Positions 1 to 8,625 of a stretch of 64,000 nt of DNA are shown in pieces. The notes under the pieces were generated by a model, which saw only the letters and a program-made list of their open reading frames with translations, did not search any database and had not been told where the DNA came from. The translations under genes were made by a program, and so were the position numbers. Each line of letters opens with the position of its first letter. Position 1 is the stretch's first letter. The DNA comes from Segatella baroniae B14 (GTDB lineage Bacteria; Bacteroidota; Bacteroidia; Bacteroidales; Bacteroidaceae), in NCBI RefSeq assembly GCF_022024235.1, contig NZ_CP091800.1, positions 300,001-364,000 of the forward strand, written 5' to 3'.

Positions 1-1334
1 CTACAGACGGTAAAATTCTTGCCGACCGGTATAAACTGGAGCACATCTATTATAATTTGATGAGTAATGCCCTGAAGTATACCCCTTCAGGCCAAAGTGT
101 AACCACCTGTTTGTCAGAAGAAAGTGACACTTACGTCATTCAGGTGATAGATACCGGTGTTGGAATAGCGGCTGCAGATTTGCCACATATTTTTGATAAA
201 TTTTATCAAGGTAAGATGTCGGCCGGAGGAACGGGTATCGGTTTGGCTCTAGTGAAAGCTTATACCCTCCTACATCATGGTACAGCAACTGTAAATAGTG
301 TGAAAAATGAAGGTTCAACCTTCACCATACGTTTGCCGAAAACTCAGACTGAAGGAGAAATGGTGCATGCTATGGTTACTGATAGTAAAAACGTCACAGA
401 TACTTCTGCCAAGGTAAGTGTGAAAGAAACTTTAGAGGGGCAATGTATCAATGGTCCTGTTAATCAGGATGTTCATCTGAGTGATATCGTGACAGAAGAA
501 GAAAATGACAAGCCAGAAATCCTGATTATTGATGACAATAACGATATGCGCGAATATCTGCGTATCTTACTGAAGGCACAATATCATGTGCTTGAAGCTG
601 TAGACGGAAAAATTGGTCTATCTATGGCTCGCAAGCAAGTGCCAGATATCATTATATGCGATATTATGATGCCTGTAATGGATGGACTTGAATTTACAAG
701 AGCGCTAAAAAAAGATACCGTAACCAGTCATATTCCTGTTATTCTTCTTTCAGCTCGTAGTCTTGATGAGCAAAAAGTGCAAGGTTACCAAGAAGGTGCC
801 GATTCTTATATTACCAAACCATTCCAAGCTGATGTACTGATAGCTCGCATTGATAATCTGTTGAAGAGTAGAGAGCACTTGCATAAACTGATGTTGCAAA
901 GTCAACAAGGGGCAGTTGATTTACCATCTCATACCATGACGTCCACTTCTGCGACTCTTTTGAACGAGAGTAAGACAGATGATTTTAAGACATCCAGTCA
1001 GCTAAAACCAACTGATAAAGATACCAAGTTTATTGAGCTATTGCGTAAGAGCATTCAGGATAATCTAGGAAATTCCGATCTTAGTGTTGAACAGATAGGA
1101 GCAGAGATAGGTTTAAGTCGAATACAACTCTACCGCAAAGTTAAAGCTCTCACAGGTAAATCGCCAGTAGAACTGATTAGGACATCTCGCTTGACTCGAG
1201 GACGTAAACTTATAGAAACCACAGATATGACGATATCCGAGATAGCCTATACCGTAGGTTTCAGTTCTTCGAGTTATTTCACGAAATGCTTTAAAGATGA
1301 ATTTGGTATTGGTCCGAATGAATTACGAGTATAA
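1..1334 (+). CDS. Hybrid two-component system regulator (HTCS), C-terminal part
   Basis: The gene begins upstream of the window; the frame is open from base 3. Visible in order: the end of a histidine kinase ATPase domain (N box NLMSNALKY, G1 box DTGVGI, F box FDKFYQ, G2 box GGTGIGLAL), a linker, a receiver domain (acidic IIDDNND, phospho-acceptor Asp in IICDIMMP, conserved Lys in ITKPF), and a C-terminal AraC-type helix-turn-helix (SRIQLYRKVKALTG, then IAYTVGFSSSSYF). HTCS proteins span the inner membrane, sense a sugar in the periplasm and activate a polysaccharide locus. It converges on the fructan genes, so it is a candidate regulator of that locus. Unlike the second HTCS at 13671-16007, its kinase ATPase domain is present. 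The sensor domain, and so the ligand, cannot be seen. Confidence 0.93.
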   Translation, partial: TDGKILADRYKLEHIYYNLMSNALKYTPSGQSVTTCLSEESDTYVIQVIDTGVGIAAADLPHIFDKFYQGKMSAGGTGIGLALVKAYTLLHHGTATVNSVKNEGSTFTIRLPKTQTEGEMVHAMVTDSKNVTDTSAKVSVKETLEGQCINGPVNQDVHLSDIVTEEENDKPEILIIDDNNDMREYLRILLKAQYHVLEAVDGKIGLSMARKQVPDIIICDIMMPVMDGLEFTRALKKDTVTSHIPVILLSARSLDEQKVQGYQEGADSYITKPFQADVLIARIDNLLKSREHLHKLMLQSQQGAVDLPSHTMTSTSATLLNESKTDDFKTSSQLKPTDKDTKFIELLRKSIQDNLGNSDLSVEQIGAEIGLSRIQLYRKVKALTGKSPVELIRTSRLTRGRKLIETTDMTISEIAYTVGFSSSSYFTKCFKDEFGIGPNELRV

Positions 1335-1358
1335 TATCCCAAAAGAACTAAATCAATA

Positions 1359-1389
1359 AGAGGATGAACCCCGAAAAGGTTCATCCTCT
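1359..1389. terminator. Bidirectional hairpin terminator between HTCS and fructokinase
   Basis: A perfect 12-bp stem (AGAGGATGAACC with its complement) and 7-nt loop lie between two convergent genes. A T-rich tail follows on the plus strand. It probably ends both the HTCS transcript and the fructokinase-permease-GH32 transcript. Confidence 0.8.
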
Positions 1390-1434
1390 CTCTTTTATCT
1401 GTTAATAATTCTAACTATAAAGTTGTACAAGCTT

Positions 1435-2316
1435 TTATTTAATCTGATCTAGGAATTCTTGAGGAATCTTAGGCATAGCACCCTTTTGGGTACAAACATA
1501 CGCACTTACCTTTACAGCCAGTTCGTGAGCCTCTTGGATATCCTTACCAGCCAAAATTGCCGATGCAAAAGAAGCGGTAAAGCTATCGCCTGCACCAACA
1601 GTATCAGCAACCTCCACCTTAGGTGTAGGCTGATAACTGCTTATTCCTGGAGCGAAGACATAACTGCCATTTACGCCACAAGTAAGAACAAGCATATCCA
1701 AATCATATTTACCTAAGATTAACCAGCATTTATTCTCCATATCAAGACCAGGATAGTCGAACAATCTGCCGATAGCCACCAATTCCTCATCATTGATTTT
1801 CAAGATATTTGCTTGTTTTAGATTTTCCTTGATAATCTCTTTTGTATAGAAATTTTGACGGAGATTAATATCAAAAATCTTTAAACACTCTTTAGGAGTA
1901 TTAGCTAAGAATCGTTGAATAGTTTCATGCGAAACTTTGCTGCGTTGAGCCAATGAACCGAAGCAAACGCAACGGCAATTTTTGGCAATTTCTTCGAGTT
2001 CGGGTGTAAACGGAATATTATCCCAAGCCACATTTGTCTTGATATCATAAGTAGGAACACCCTCATTATCGAGTTCCACATTAACCACACCTGTAGGGAA
2101 GTCAACACGAGGCATAATATGCTTTACCCCTTTCTCGTTAAACTCCTTAATCGCCTGATCACCAAGAGCATCATTACCCAGCGCACTTATAGCCACAGCG
2201 TTGTGGCCAAACTGAGTAGTATGATACGCAAAGTTTGCTGGAGCACCCCCCAATTTTGCACCTTCAGGTAATACATCATATAACGCCTCTCCGAGGCCAA
2301 CAATTACATTTTCCAT
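1435..2316 (-). CDS. Fructokinase (PfkB/ribokinase family)
   Basis: Cytoplasmic sugar kinase of 293 residues, the usual family length. The N-terminal substrate-binding motif (GEALYD, then KLGGAPANFA) and the C-terminal PfkB signature DTVGAGDSF, with catalytic base Asp near residue 244, are both visible. It should phosphorylate the fructose released from fructans and imported by the adjacent permease, feeding glycolysis. It is the last gene of the minus-strand unit GH32-permease-kinase; the gap to the permease gene is about 10 bp. The order matches the characterised fructan locus of Bacteroides thetaiotaomicron (BT1757-BT1763), which supports fructose over another ketose. Identification as a PfkB kinase is firm; fructose specificity comes from context. 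Confidence 0.93.
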   Translation of the reverse strand: MENVIVGLGEALYDVLPEGAKLGGAPANFAYHTTQFGHNAVAISALGNDALGDQAIKEFNEKGVKHIMPRVDFPTGVVNVELDNEGVPTYDIKTNVAWDNIPFTPELEEIAKNCRCVCFGSLAQRSKVSHETIQRFLANTPKECLKIFDINLRQNFYTKEIIKENLKQANILKINDEELVAIGRLFDYPGLDMENKCWLILGKYDLDMLVLTCGVNGSYVFAPGISSYQPTPKVEVADTVGAGDSFTASFASAILAGKDIQEAHELAVKVSAYVCTQKGAMPKIPQEFLDQIK

Positions 2317-2326
2317 CTTTTATGAT

Positions 2327-3505
2327 TTATGCGTTAACTTGTTTCATATAAGTAAATAGGTATACTACGCCAACTGCCATGACGATAACTGCGCCTGCCT
2401 GTCCGATGGTATCAGAAGCAAAGCCCATGAGCAGCGGAAATACAGTACCACCAAACAATCCCATAATCATGAGTCCAGAAACCTCATTCTTTTTTTCTGG
2501 TAGGGCAAGAAGTGCCTGACTGAAGATCATAGAGAATACATTAGAGTTGCCATAGCCCACAAGAGCGATAGCAATATAGAGTGTAGCCTTGCTAGTACCC
2601 ACCAAAAGTCCTGCCATACTGAGTGCCATCATCACGACTGAAATAATGAAGAAGTAGCGAGTCTTCATGACACGAAGGAAGAAACTACCCGTAAGACATC
2701 CTATGGTACGGAAGATAAAGTACAAACTTGTAGCAAAAGCGGCTTCGTTGAGCGACATGCCCAAGCGTTCTATCAAGATCTTAGGAGCTGTAGTATTGGT
2801 GCCGACATCGATACCAACATGACACATAATACCAACAAAACTCAAGAGAACAATAGGTTTGCGGAGCAATTTGAAACAGTCTGTAAACTGTTGTGTCACA
2901 GAGACTTCCTCTTTTTGAGTGTTTGCTAAAATCTCTTCTTCTATAGGAGTAGAGGCAAGCAGTAAAGAAGCTACAATACCAATAACCATATAAATAGGGA
3001 AGAGAACACGCCACTCAAGACCGAAACTTGGAATAGTAGCAGAAGCACCCCACATAGCGATATACGGAGCCATGAAAGAGGCTATCGCTTTCACAAACTG
3101 TCCGAAGGTGAGTGTAGATGCCAGATGTCCTTTGGTCACTACAGATACCAAAGGATTGAGTGAAGTTTGCATCAAAGCATTACCAATACCTAAGAGGGAG
3201 AAAGAGATGAGCATGATTGGAAAATTCTCCGTGAATATAGGAAGTAAGAGTGATATAATTGTTACTACGAGCGATAACAATACCGTCTTTTTGCGACCAA
3301 TCTTATTCATCAATACGCCGGTAGGAACAGAGAAGATTAGGAACCAAAAGAATACCAAAGAAGGTAACGTGTTGGCTACTGTATCACTCAGTTGAAGATC
3401 TTCTTTCACATAGTTAGAAGCAATACCTACCAAGTCGACAAAGCCCATGGCGAAGAAACATAGCATCACCGGGATTAAGGCTAGTTTATTAGTTGTTTTA
3501 TTCAT
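2327..3505 (-). CDS. MFS monosaccharide permease (FucP/GlcP type), probably fructose
   Basis: Major facilitator protein of 392 residues with about 12 hydrophobic segments. The motif MNKIGRKKT after the second helix is the classic MFS loop 2-3 signature. It begins with a short cytoplasmic stretch and has no cleavable signal peptide, so it is an inner-membrane symporter. Its place between a periplasmic GH32 and a fructokinase indicates import of free fructose; the equivalent gene in B. thetaiotaomicron is BT1758. The start is the first in-frame ATG after the intergenic hairpin. Substrate is inferred from neighbours. Confidence 0.88.
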   Translation of the reverse strand: MNKTTNKLALIPVMLCFFAMGFVDLVGIASNYVKEDLQLSDTVANTLPSLVFFWFLIFSVPTGVLMNKIGRKKTVLLSLVVTIISLLLPIFTENFPIMLISFSLLGIGNALMQTSLNPLVSVVTKGHLASTLTFGQFVKAIASFMAPYIAMWGASATIPSFGLEWRVLFPIYMVIGIVASLLLASTPIEEEILANTQKEEVSVTQQFTDCFKLLRKPIVLLSFVGIMCHVGIDVGTNTTAPKILIERLGMSLNEAAFATSLYFIFRTIGCLTGSFFLRVMKTRYFFIISVVMMALSMAGLLVGTSKATLYIAIALVGYGNSNVFSMIFSQALLALPEKKNEVSGLMIMGLFGGTVFPLLMGFASDTIGQAGAVIVMAVGVVYLFTYMKQVNA

Positions 3506-3528
3506 TTTAAAGCTGTTAGATTGTTTAG

Positions 3529-3560
3529 TCGGGGCATACTGTGTTTTACAGTTTCCCCGA
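3529..3560. other. Stem-loop between GH32 and permease genes
   Basis: Outer stem TCGGGG/CCCCGA with an inner ACTGT/ACAGT stem. In the direction of gene transcription (minus) no T-run follows, so it looks more like an mRNA processing or stabilising hairpin, or a partial terminator setting the enzyme-to-permease ratio, than a strong terminator. Confidence 0.5.
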
Positions 3561-3586
3561 ATGTTATTTTTTTCTTTTCGTTTACC

Positions 3587-5323
3587 TTATTTCAGTGGAT
3601 AGATTTTGGCTTTACCGCCCTTAACGACCACCTTGTTATAGGCTTCTGTAGGGAAGACGATATTTGTCATTCCCATTTTGCCCTCAGCATCAAAGATTTC
3701 AATGCTTGATTTGTCTATGAAGATTTGAAGCGTTTTTATTTTTCCGTAAGTTGGAGATTTGGTGACTACAGGGAATTCTGCGCTAAAGTCTGTAATACCA
3801 CTCTTCGTGCGGTCCATGCTTAACTCCTCTTTCTTGTTATCATAAGCGATAACCACCTGTTCACCCTTGTCGTTTGTTAGTGTAATCGTGCTGTTTCCTC
3901 TGAGTTGTACATCTACACGACAAGCATCGGTAAGTCTGCCGGTTGCTTTAGGCGAGAAAGCTTTCATCACCTCAGGACTTGGTTTTACACTGAGATAGGT
4001 TTCTCCTTTGTAATTGAATGTACCCAAGTCGCGAGCAATACCATTAGCAGAGCGATACTGCATGGTAGGAACCTCATTAGCATACTGCCAGTTGCTCATC
4101 CATGGCAGAACGACGATACGACCATCAGGTGCATTGTTAAATGAAACGGTAGCGTAATGATCTTTTCCATAATCGAGCCATTTCGTTTCAGTCTTGTCAT
4201 CCTCACAAGTAAACTTGTGGCCATCAAAATCACCTACAAAATACTGTGTTGCACTACCACCGAACGGACCCCCAGGGTTGATATTTAGCAAAATAAACCA
4301 TTTGCCATTTATCTCAAAAATATCTGGGCATTCCCATACGCCGTCGTGACTACCGTACTCTTCACCAAAGCGGCTCTCAAATGTCCAGTTCTTCAGATCT
4401 TTAGAAGAATAGATATTGATGTGCGACTTTTCAGCGAGCACCATAACCCATTTCTGTGACTTTTCATGCCAAATAATATTTGGATCGCGGAAATCAGGAA
4501 TTTCAGAAGTCAGCACTGGGTTAGCTGGATATTTCGTGAAGGTATTACCATTATCAGTAGAGTAGGCCATACTCTGTGTCTGTGCCTGTCCGGCAGAGGT
4601 ATAATAAGTGACAATGGCGCCCTTGCCAAAACCAGCTGTATTATGATGATCGACAACAGAAGAGCCTGAGAAGATAGTACCAAAAGCATCACGTTCGATA
4701 ACATCATCCTCAAATTTCCAGTTGATTAAATCGGTAGAAGTAGAGTGTCCCCAAGTCATATTCTCCCATTGAGAGCCATACGGATTATGTTGGAAATACA
4801 GATGCCATACCCCATCCTTATAGAACATGCCATTTGGATCGTTCATCCAGCCCCAAGTAGGAGTATGATGATATACCGGGCGATATTTCTCACGATTAGT
4901 CGTGTCAAAAGTGTTAGAAACCTTCATGCCATTCCAGCAAGCAAAGTCTTTGATAGAAAGCTGACCACCTCGGTTACCATTATTTGCACTTCTGTGAATC
5001 GTAATATCAAGAACGATTTCGCCAGCTGCATTTTCGCTGCCTTTCTCATTCTTACGAATACGGCCTAAATCCAAAGGCACGGTATAATCGGTTTTGTTAA
5101 TAGCCAGTTTACAGTTGAATTCCTTCACCAACTTATTATCCAGAGATACACGGATATAGTCATTTTCGTGACTTTCCTCCACCGGCATCAGAAGATATTT
5201 ATAGTTAGCAGGAATACGAAGCATTGCGTGCGTATCGCTCAAAACTTTGAGCTCCTGCGCATTTGCAGATAATGCCATCATACCCGCAAATAACATTGTT
5301 ATAAGTTTCTTGTTTGTAGTCAT
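3587..5323 (-). CDS. Periplasmic GH32 fructan beta-fructosidase
   Basis: Exo-acting fructosidase or inulinase-type enzyme of 578 residues from the start MTTNKKLIT; this start gives a clean signal peptide ending SANAQ, whereas an upstream in-frame ATG adds an unlikely extension over the promoter. There is no lipobox, so the mature enzyme should be periplasmic. A beta-rich region of about 140 residues precedes the GH32 domain. The three acidic catalytic motifs are intact: Asp162 in WMNDPNG (nucleophile), Asp280 in FRDP and Glu331 in ECPD (acid/base). The C-terminal beta-sandwich typical of GH32 follows. It should release fructose from oligosaccharides brought in by the SusCD pair, for the permease and kinase downstream. 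Confidence 0.93.
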   Translation of the reverse strand: MTTNKKLITMLFAGMMALSANAQELKVLSDTHAMLRIPANYKYLLMPVEESHENDYIRVSLDNKLVKEFNCKLAINKTDYTVPLDLGRIRKNEKGSENAAGEIVLDITIHRSANNGNRGGQLSIKDFACWNGMKVSNTFDTTNREKYRPVYHHTPTWGWMNDPNGMFYKDGVWHLYFQHNPYGSQWENMTWGHSTSTDLINWKFEDDVIERDAFGTIFSGSSVVDHHNTAGFGKGAIVTYYTSAGQAQTQSMAYSTDNGNTFTKYPANPVLTSEIPDFRDPNIIWHEKSQKWVMVLAEKSHINIYSSKDLKNWTFESRFGEEYGSHDGVWECPDIFEINGKWFILLNINPGGPFGGSATQYFVGDFDGHKFTCEDDKTETKWLDYGKDHYATVSFNNAPDGRIVVLPWMSNWQYANEVPTMQYRSANGIARDLGTFNYKGETYLSVKPSPEVMKAFSPKATGRLTDACRVDVQLRGNSTITLTNDKGEQVVIAYDNKKEELSMDRTKSGITDFSAEFPVVTKSPTYGKIKTLQIFIDKSSIEIFDAEGKMGMTNIVFPTEAYNKVVVKGGKAKIYPLK

Positions 5324-5358
5324 TGGTTTTCGATTGTTTCCAAATTGATTTGTATTCG

Positions 5359-5366
5359 CAAATTTA
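5359..5366 (-). promoter_or_regulatory. -7 promoter element of the GH32-permease-kinase unit
   Basis: TAAATTTG on the minus strand fits the Bacteroidota -7 consensus TAnnTTTG, 35 nt upstream of the GH32 start codon. No good -33 element is seen, as expected for an activator-dependent promoter. Confidence 0.65.
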
Positions 5367-5397
5367 ACAATATATAGTTGGCTATATTGAAAATAAA

Positions 5398-5430
5398 CGT
5401 TCATATCATGCTAAATATGTTTCATGTAAC
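5398..5430 (-). promoter_or_regulatory. Probable HTCS operator of the second fructan unit
   Basis: Contains the near-palindrome GTTTCATGTAAC (plus strand, 5419-5430) and, 17 nt away, the pentamer CGTTC at 5398-5402. The same arrangement occurs upstream of susC. The palindrome centre lies about 101 nt before the start codon and 58.5 nt before the -7 box. Confidence 0.6.
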
Positions 5431-5508
5431 GAATTTGATATGAATAATACAAAATTTAATATGATGTCATCATATCCATGATGATAGAGGGTTTTTCGTG
5501 TACTTTTC

Positions 5509-5540
5509 AAAAAATCCCCAATCCAAAGAAGGATTGGGGA
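5509..5540 (-). terminator. Rho-independent terminator of the susCD-SGBP-GH32 unit
   Basis: A perfect 10-bp GC-rich stem (TCCCCAATCC and complement, loop AAAGAA) is followed on the minus strand by a six-T run. It separates the two fructan transcription units. Confidence 0.88.
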
Positions 5541-5584
5541 ATATTCTCTGTTTACGAATCGTCTAACCAGATGATAATCCTTTT

Positions 5585-7180
5585 TTAAAATTCACTCACT
5601 TTGACATCGCTGATACTGATAGAGCCACCATAGTTATTAATACTCCAGGTATTCTTCTGGATGCCATAGATACGGTTGGTGTAGCAAACATTATCGTTAA
5701 TATACATCACACAAACACTATTATCCGTGTAGATGGTAACATGATAAGTATTATCAGCCGGACGAGTAAAGTTATAACCATCGATAGCAGCGATAAAACC
5801 TTTACCCTCTGTACCCTCTTCTTCGAAGTTTATCTTACGAGTATCCTCATTCTCAGGATTAACAACCATCGTGTAATACTTCTTCGTATCACTACCACCA
5901 CGAACGAGCGAAATACCAAACTTATCCCAGTTATTGCTGGTTTTTACGGTAAACGAAATCTTGTTGTGATAGCCTAGACGATTGAAGAGGACATATGCAT
6001 TATCGCCCGTAAGGGTGTAGTCCTCGCCAGTCTGTGACAGACCCTGCTGGTCTACAACAGAAACGCTCTTCTCCTGATTATACTTCTCGCTAATACCTTG
6101 AACTTCACCTAAGGTAAGTGTACCGTCAGCATGCTGAACCACCTTGTGACAAACCAAAGCACCACTCCAGTTTGGTTCACCACCGTTATCGGTATTTACA
6201 TTCTTCTCCATATAGTTTGCACCTGAACGGAATGGATTCCAGCCCCAGATGAAGCGATCTGTACCGTTGCTGGCTGTCTTACCGGCATAGAAGCCACGAC
6301 TATCGAGAACACCCTCACGGCCATCTTTAGGCCAGTTCGCACCCGGGTCATTGAAACAAGCCTTCAATTCGTCATAACTCTTAGCCATCATATATTTCAC
6401 CTTACGGCTCCATGCTGCCCTGTAAGCCTCAGAGTAAACAAGATACCAGTAATCGCCCATCTTGAAGATATCAGGGCACTCGCACATACGATCCCATACC
6501 ATATTGAAACCACCAGCAGGAGTCCAGTTCTTCAAGTCAGTAGAAGTGAAATCGGCAAACTTATTCTTGCTGGCGATAACCATGTGATACAGGCCATCGT
6601 CAGTCTTGAAAATCTGCGGATCACGGAAATTGATAGAAGAGAAGCCATAGTCATCACCTTTCAGCTCCCATACATGATCACGCGTCCAGGTCTTGAAATC
6701 AGGAGAAGTAGCGCGCATAACCGTTTCTACATTCTTCAGCTGGCCATTGTGTCCTGTATAGTAAATGTAATAAAGACCATCTGCCTCGTTATAATAGCAG
6801 CATCCTGTACCCAGCGCAGCATCCTGAGCCAGTGCAGACTTACCCGTAGATAGCACCTCACCAAGGGAAGTATAGTTAGCACAGTCTTTTGTAGCTAAGC
6901 CCCAGAAAGGATGAAACATATAGGCATCATTGATATTGTATTCCTGCAGATACAACACTTTAAATTCACCAGCCTTCTGATCATAGAATGGCATAGGGTC
7001 GCCAACACGGCCGATAGCCGGTTGGTAATATGTAGAGAAATGACTCTCGTCTACTGAATTAAATACCTCTGTCGTTGTACTCAAGTCACGAACAGGATCA
7101 CCTTCGAATTTCTCGTCGCTGCAAGCTGTCAGCGATAAAGCTGACAGCGCAAGTGCGAATGAATATATCATTGTTTTCAT
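5585..7180 (-). CDS. Surface GH32 lipoprotein, probable endo-fructanase
   Basis: Divergent GH32 enzyme of 531 residues from MKTMIYSFA, 5 bp after the upstream gene; longer in-frame starts would lie inside that gene. Lipobox SLTAC with Cys20, followed by acidic residues, predicts a surface-exposed lipoprotein. Catalytic acids are conserved although the first motif is atypical: VGDPMP replaces the usual MNDPNG (Asp61), with FRDP (Asp187) and ECPD (Glu234). A C-terminal beta-sandwich covers roughly the last 150 residues. Position after the SusC/SusD/binding-protein genes and the lipid anchor match B. thetaiotaomicron BT1760, a surface endo-levanase. It probably cuts long fructan outside the cell. 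Levan versus inulin preference cannot be decided here. Confidence 0.87.
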   Translation of the reverse strand: MKTMIYSFALALSALSLTACSDEKFEGDPVRDLSTTTEVFNSVDESHFSTYYQPAIGRVGDPMPFYDQKAGEFKVLYLQEYNINDAYMFHPFWGLATKDCANYTSLGEVLSTGKSALAQDAALGTGCCYYNEADGLYYIYYTGHNGQLKNVETVMRATSPDFKTWTRDHVWELKGDDYGFSSINFRDPQIFKTDDGLYHMVIASKNKFADFTSTDLKNWTPAGGFNMVWDRMCECPDIFKMGDYWYLVYSEAYRAAWSRKVKYMMAKSYDELKACFNDPGANWPKDGREGVLDSRGFYAGKTASNGTDRFIWGWNPFRSGANYMEKNVNTDNGGEPNWSGALVCHKVVQHADGTLTLGEVQGISEKYNQEKSVSVVDQQGLSQTGEDYTLTGDNAYVLFNRLGYHNKISFTVKTSNNWDKFGISLVRGGSDTKKYYTMVVNPENEDTRKINFEEEGTEGKGFIAAIDGYNFTRPADNTYHVTIYTDNSVCVMYINDNVCYTNRIYGIQKNTWSINNYGGSISISDVKVSEF

Positions 7181-7185
7181 TGTTA

Positions 7186-8577
7186 TTATTTCATTAAGTA
7201 ATTGATTGCGTTCTTGGTCATCGTAGCGATGTTCTTGTGGTAATTCTCCGTATAACCTGCTTCGTAGGTATAAGAATACCAGTCGTAACAACCTGAACCG
7301 ATACAGATGATACCACCCTTAGTAGCTGTGCGTGGGTATTCCCAAGCAACGATAGCGCCATCACCGCCAACACCGAGGATCGTAGCACCCGTGCGAGAGG
7401 TCCATGCATTATAGTCTGGATAATCACCCCAGTCGGTACCTATGTGATACTGAGCAGTAGAGTTGGTGATATGGTAACCAGCATCAGTACAGTATACTTC
7501 GTTAGTATTGTCACCCTTAATGAGTCCCTGGTACAAGGCATGTCCATCCTGTCCTTCATACATTCTGAATGTCCATGGACCGCCACAAAGTTCGGCACCA
7601 CTTTCATCCTGACCCCAACAGTTGTTAGGTGTTGTCCATTCATCATCACCTGTAACACCGATGAATGAAGGTAGATTGGTAGCGTAGCGAGTAAGAAGGA
7701 ATGAACCACCGTTCTCATAGAAAGAGCGTAGTTGATTCTTAGCAGCGAGTGCCTTGGTAGCACGAGCAGCAAAGACATCGTGACCGTCTACACCACCATC
7801 TACATGGTAATGCCACCACATCACTTTACAATTAGAGAGATCGATAGTATTATTCTCGATATCAGCAAATGATGCATAGAGTGAGTTTGGTACGTTAGCC
7901 AACATCCATAGACAAGCTTCCTTAGCTTCTGGATCGAGTCCATTCAGATTAGAAGCCTCACCGATGAAGAGTGCAGCTGGTTTGTCAATGGCATTTACGG
8001 TAACGGTATAAGTGCTCTTTGCAGAATTGTTAACAACCTCGTAAGTAACAGGATTTGTGAAATCTTGAGCTACACCTGTAGCAGGAGTAATGGTTGCACC
8101 ATCGCTATAGGTAATGGTTGGAACCAGATTTGTAATATCAAGAGAATGAGGTACATACAATGTAATGGTTCTATTATCTTGATCGATAATACCGGTATAG
8201 ATATCATTGATGACAAACTGCTTGATGCGGGCTTCGTCATTGACTACCTGAAGAGTCCAGTCGATATACACATCACCATTTTTAACATGGAGCACCTTAG
8301 CAGCTTCCATATTAAGCGTTTGGCCAGCTTGAATATCGCAAGTCGCACCATCAGAAAGTGTCAACTCTGTAACCTTCATAGCTGAAGCATCGTAAATCTC
8401 AGGAAGTCGTACAGTAATGGTACGATTGGTTAGATTGACAGTACCCTCAAAGTCATCGAGCTTAATACTTTCAACCATACAGTCTCCTGAGAGTTGCAGA
8501 TCACTCACGTTATCATTGCTGCAGGCCGACAAAAGAATGGCGGCCATACAGAGTATATATTTGAAAATTGTTTTCAT
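7186..8577 (-). CDS. Surface glycan-binding lipoprotein, DUF4960-like
   Basis: 463-residue lipoprotein (lipobox ILLSAC, Cys19) in the SusE/SusF position directly after susD. Two short Ig-like beta modules occupy roughly residues 30-200; both carry an ITLYVP or ITVRLP strand pattern. A larger C-terminal region (about 205-463) rich in Trp, Tyr and Gly resembles DUF4960 proteins of fructan loci and contains WWHYHVDGGVDGHD. The likely role is to capture fructan at the cell surface next to SusD and the endo-acting GH32. No catalytic signature is apparent, although the C-terminal region has a fold reminiscent of ThuA/glutamine-amidotransferase-like domains, so a binding role is inferred. Confidence 0.78.
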   Translation of the reverse strand: MKTIFKYILCMAAILLSACSNDNVSDLQLSGDCMVESIKLDDFEGTVNLTNRTITVRLPEIYDASAMKVTELTLSDGATCDIQAGQTLNMEAAKVLHVKNGDVYIDWTLQVVNDEARIKQFVINDIYTGIIDQDNRTITLYVPHSLDITNLVPTITYSDGATITPATGVAQDFTNPVTYEVVNNSAKSTYTVTVNAIDKPAALFIGEASNLNGLDPEAKEACLWMLANVPNSLYASFADIENNTIDLSNCKVMWWHYHVDGGVDGHDVFAARATKALAAKNQLRSFYENGGSFLLTRYATNLPSFIGVTGDDEWTTPNNCWGQDESGAELCGGPWTFRMYEGQDGHALYQGLIKGDNTNEVYCTDAGYHITNSTAQYHIGTDWGDYPDYNAWTSRTGATILGVGGDGAIVAWEYPRTATKGGIICIGSGCYDWYSYTYEAGYTENYHKNIATMTKNAINYLMK

Positions 8578-8625
8578 ATTATTCCTGATTAGTATTAATG
8601 TTTACTATTCATTGTAGGCTAGTGC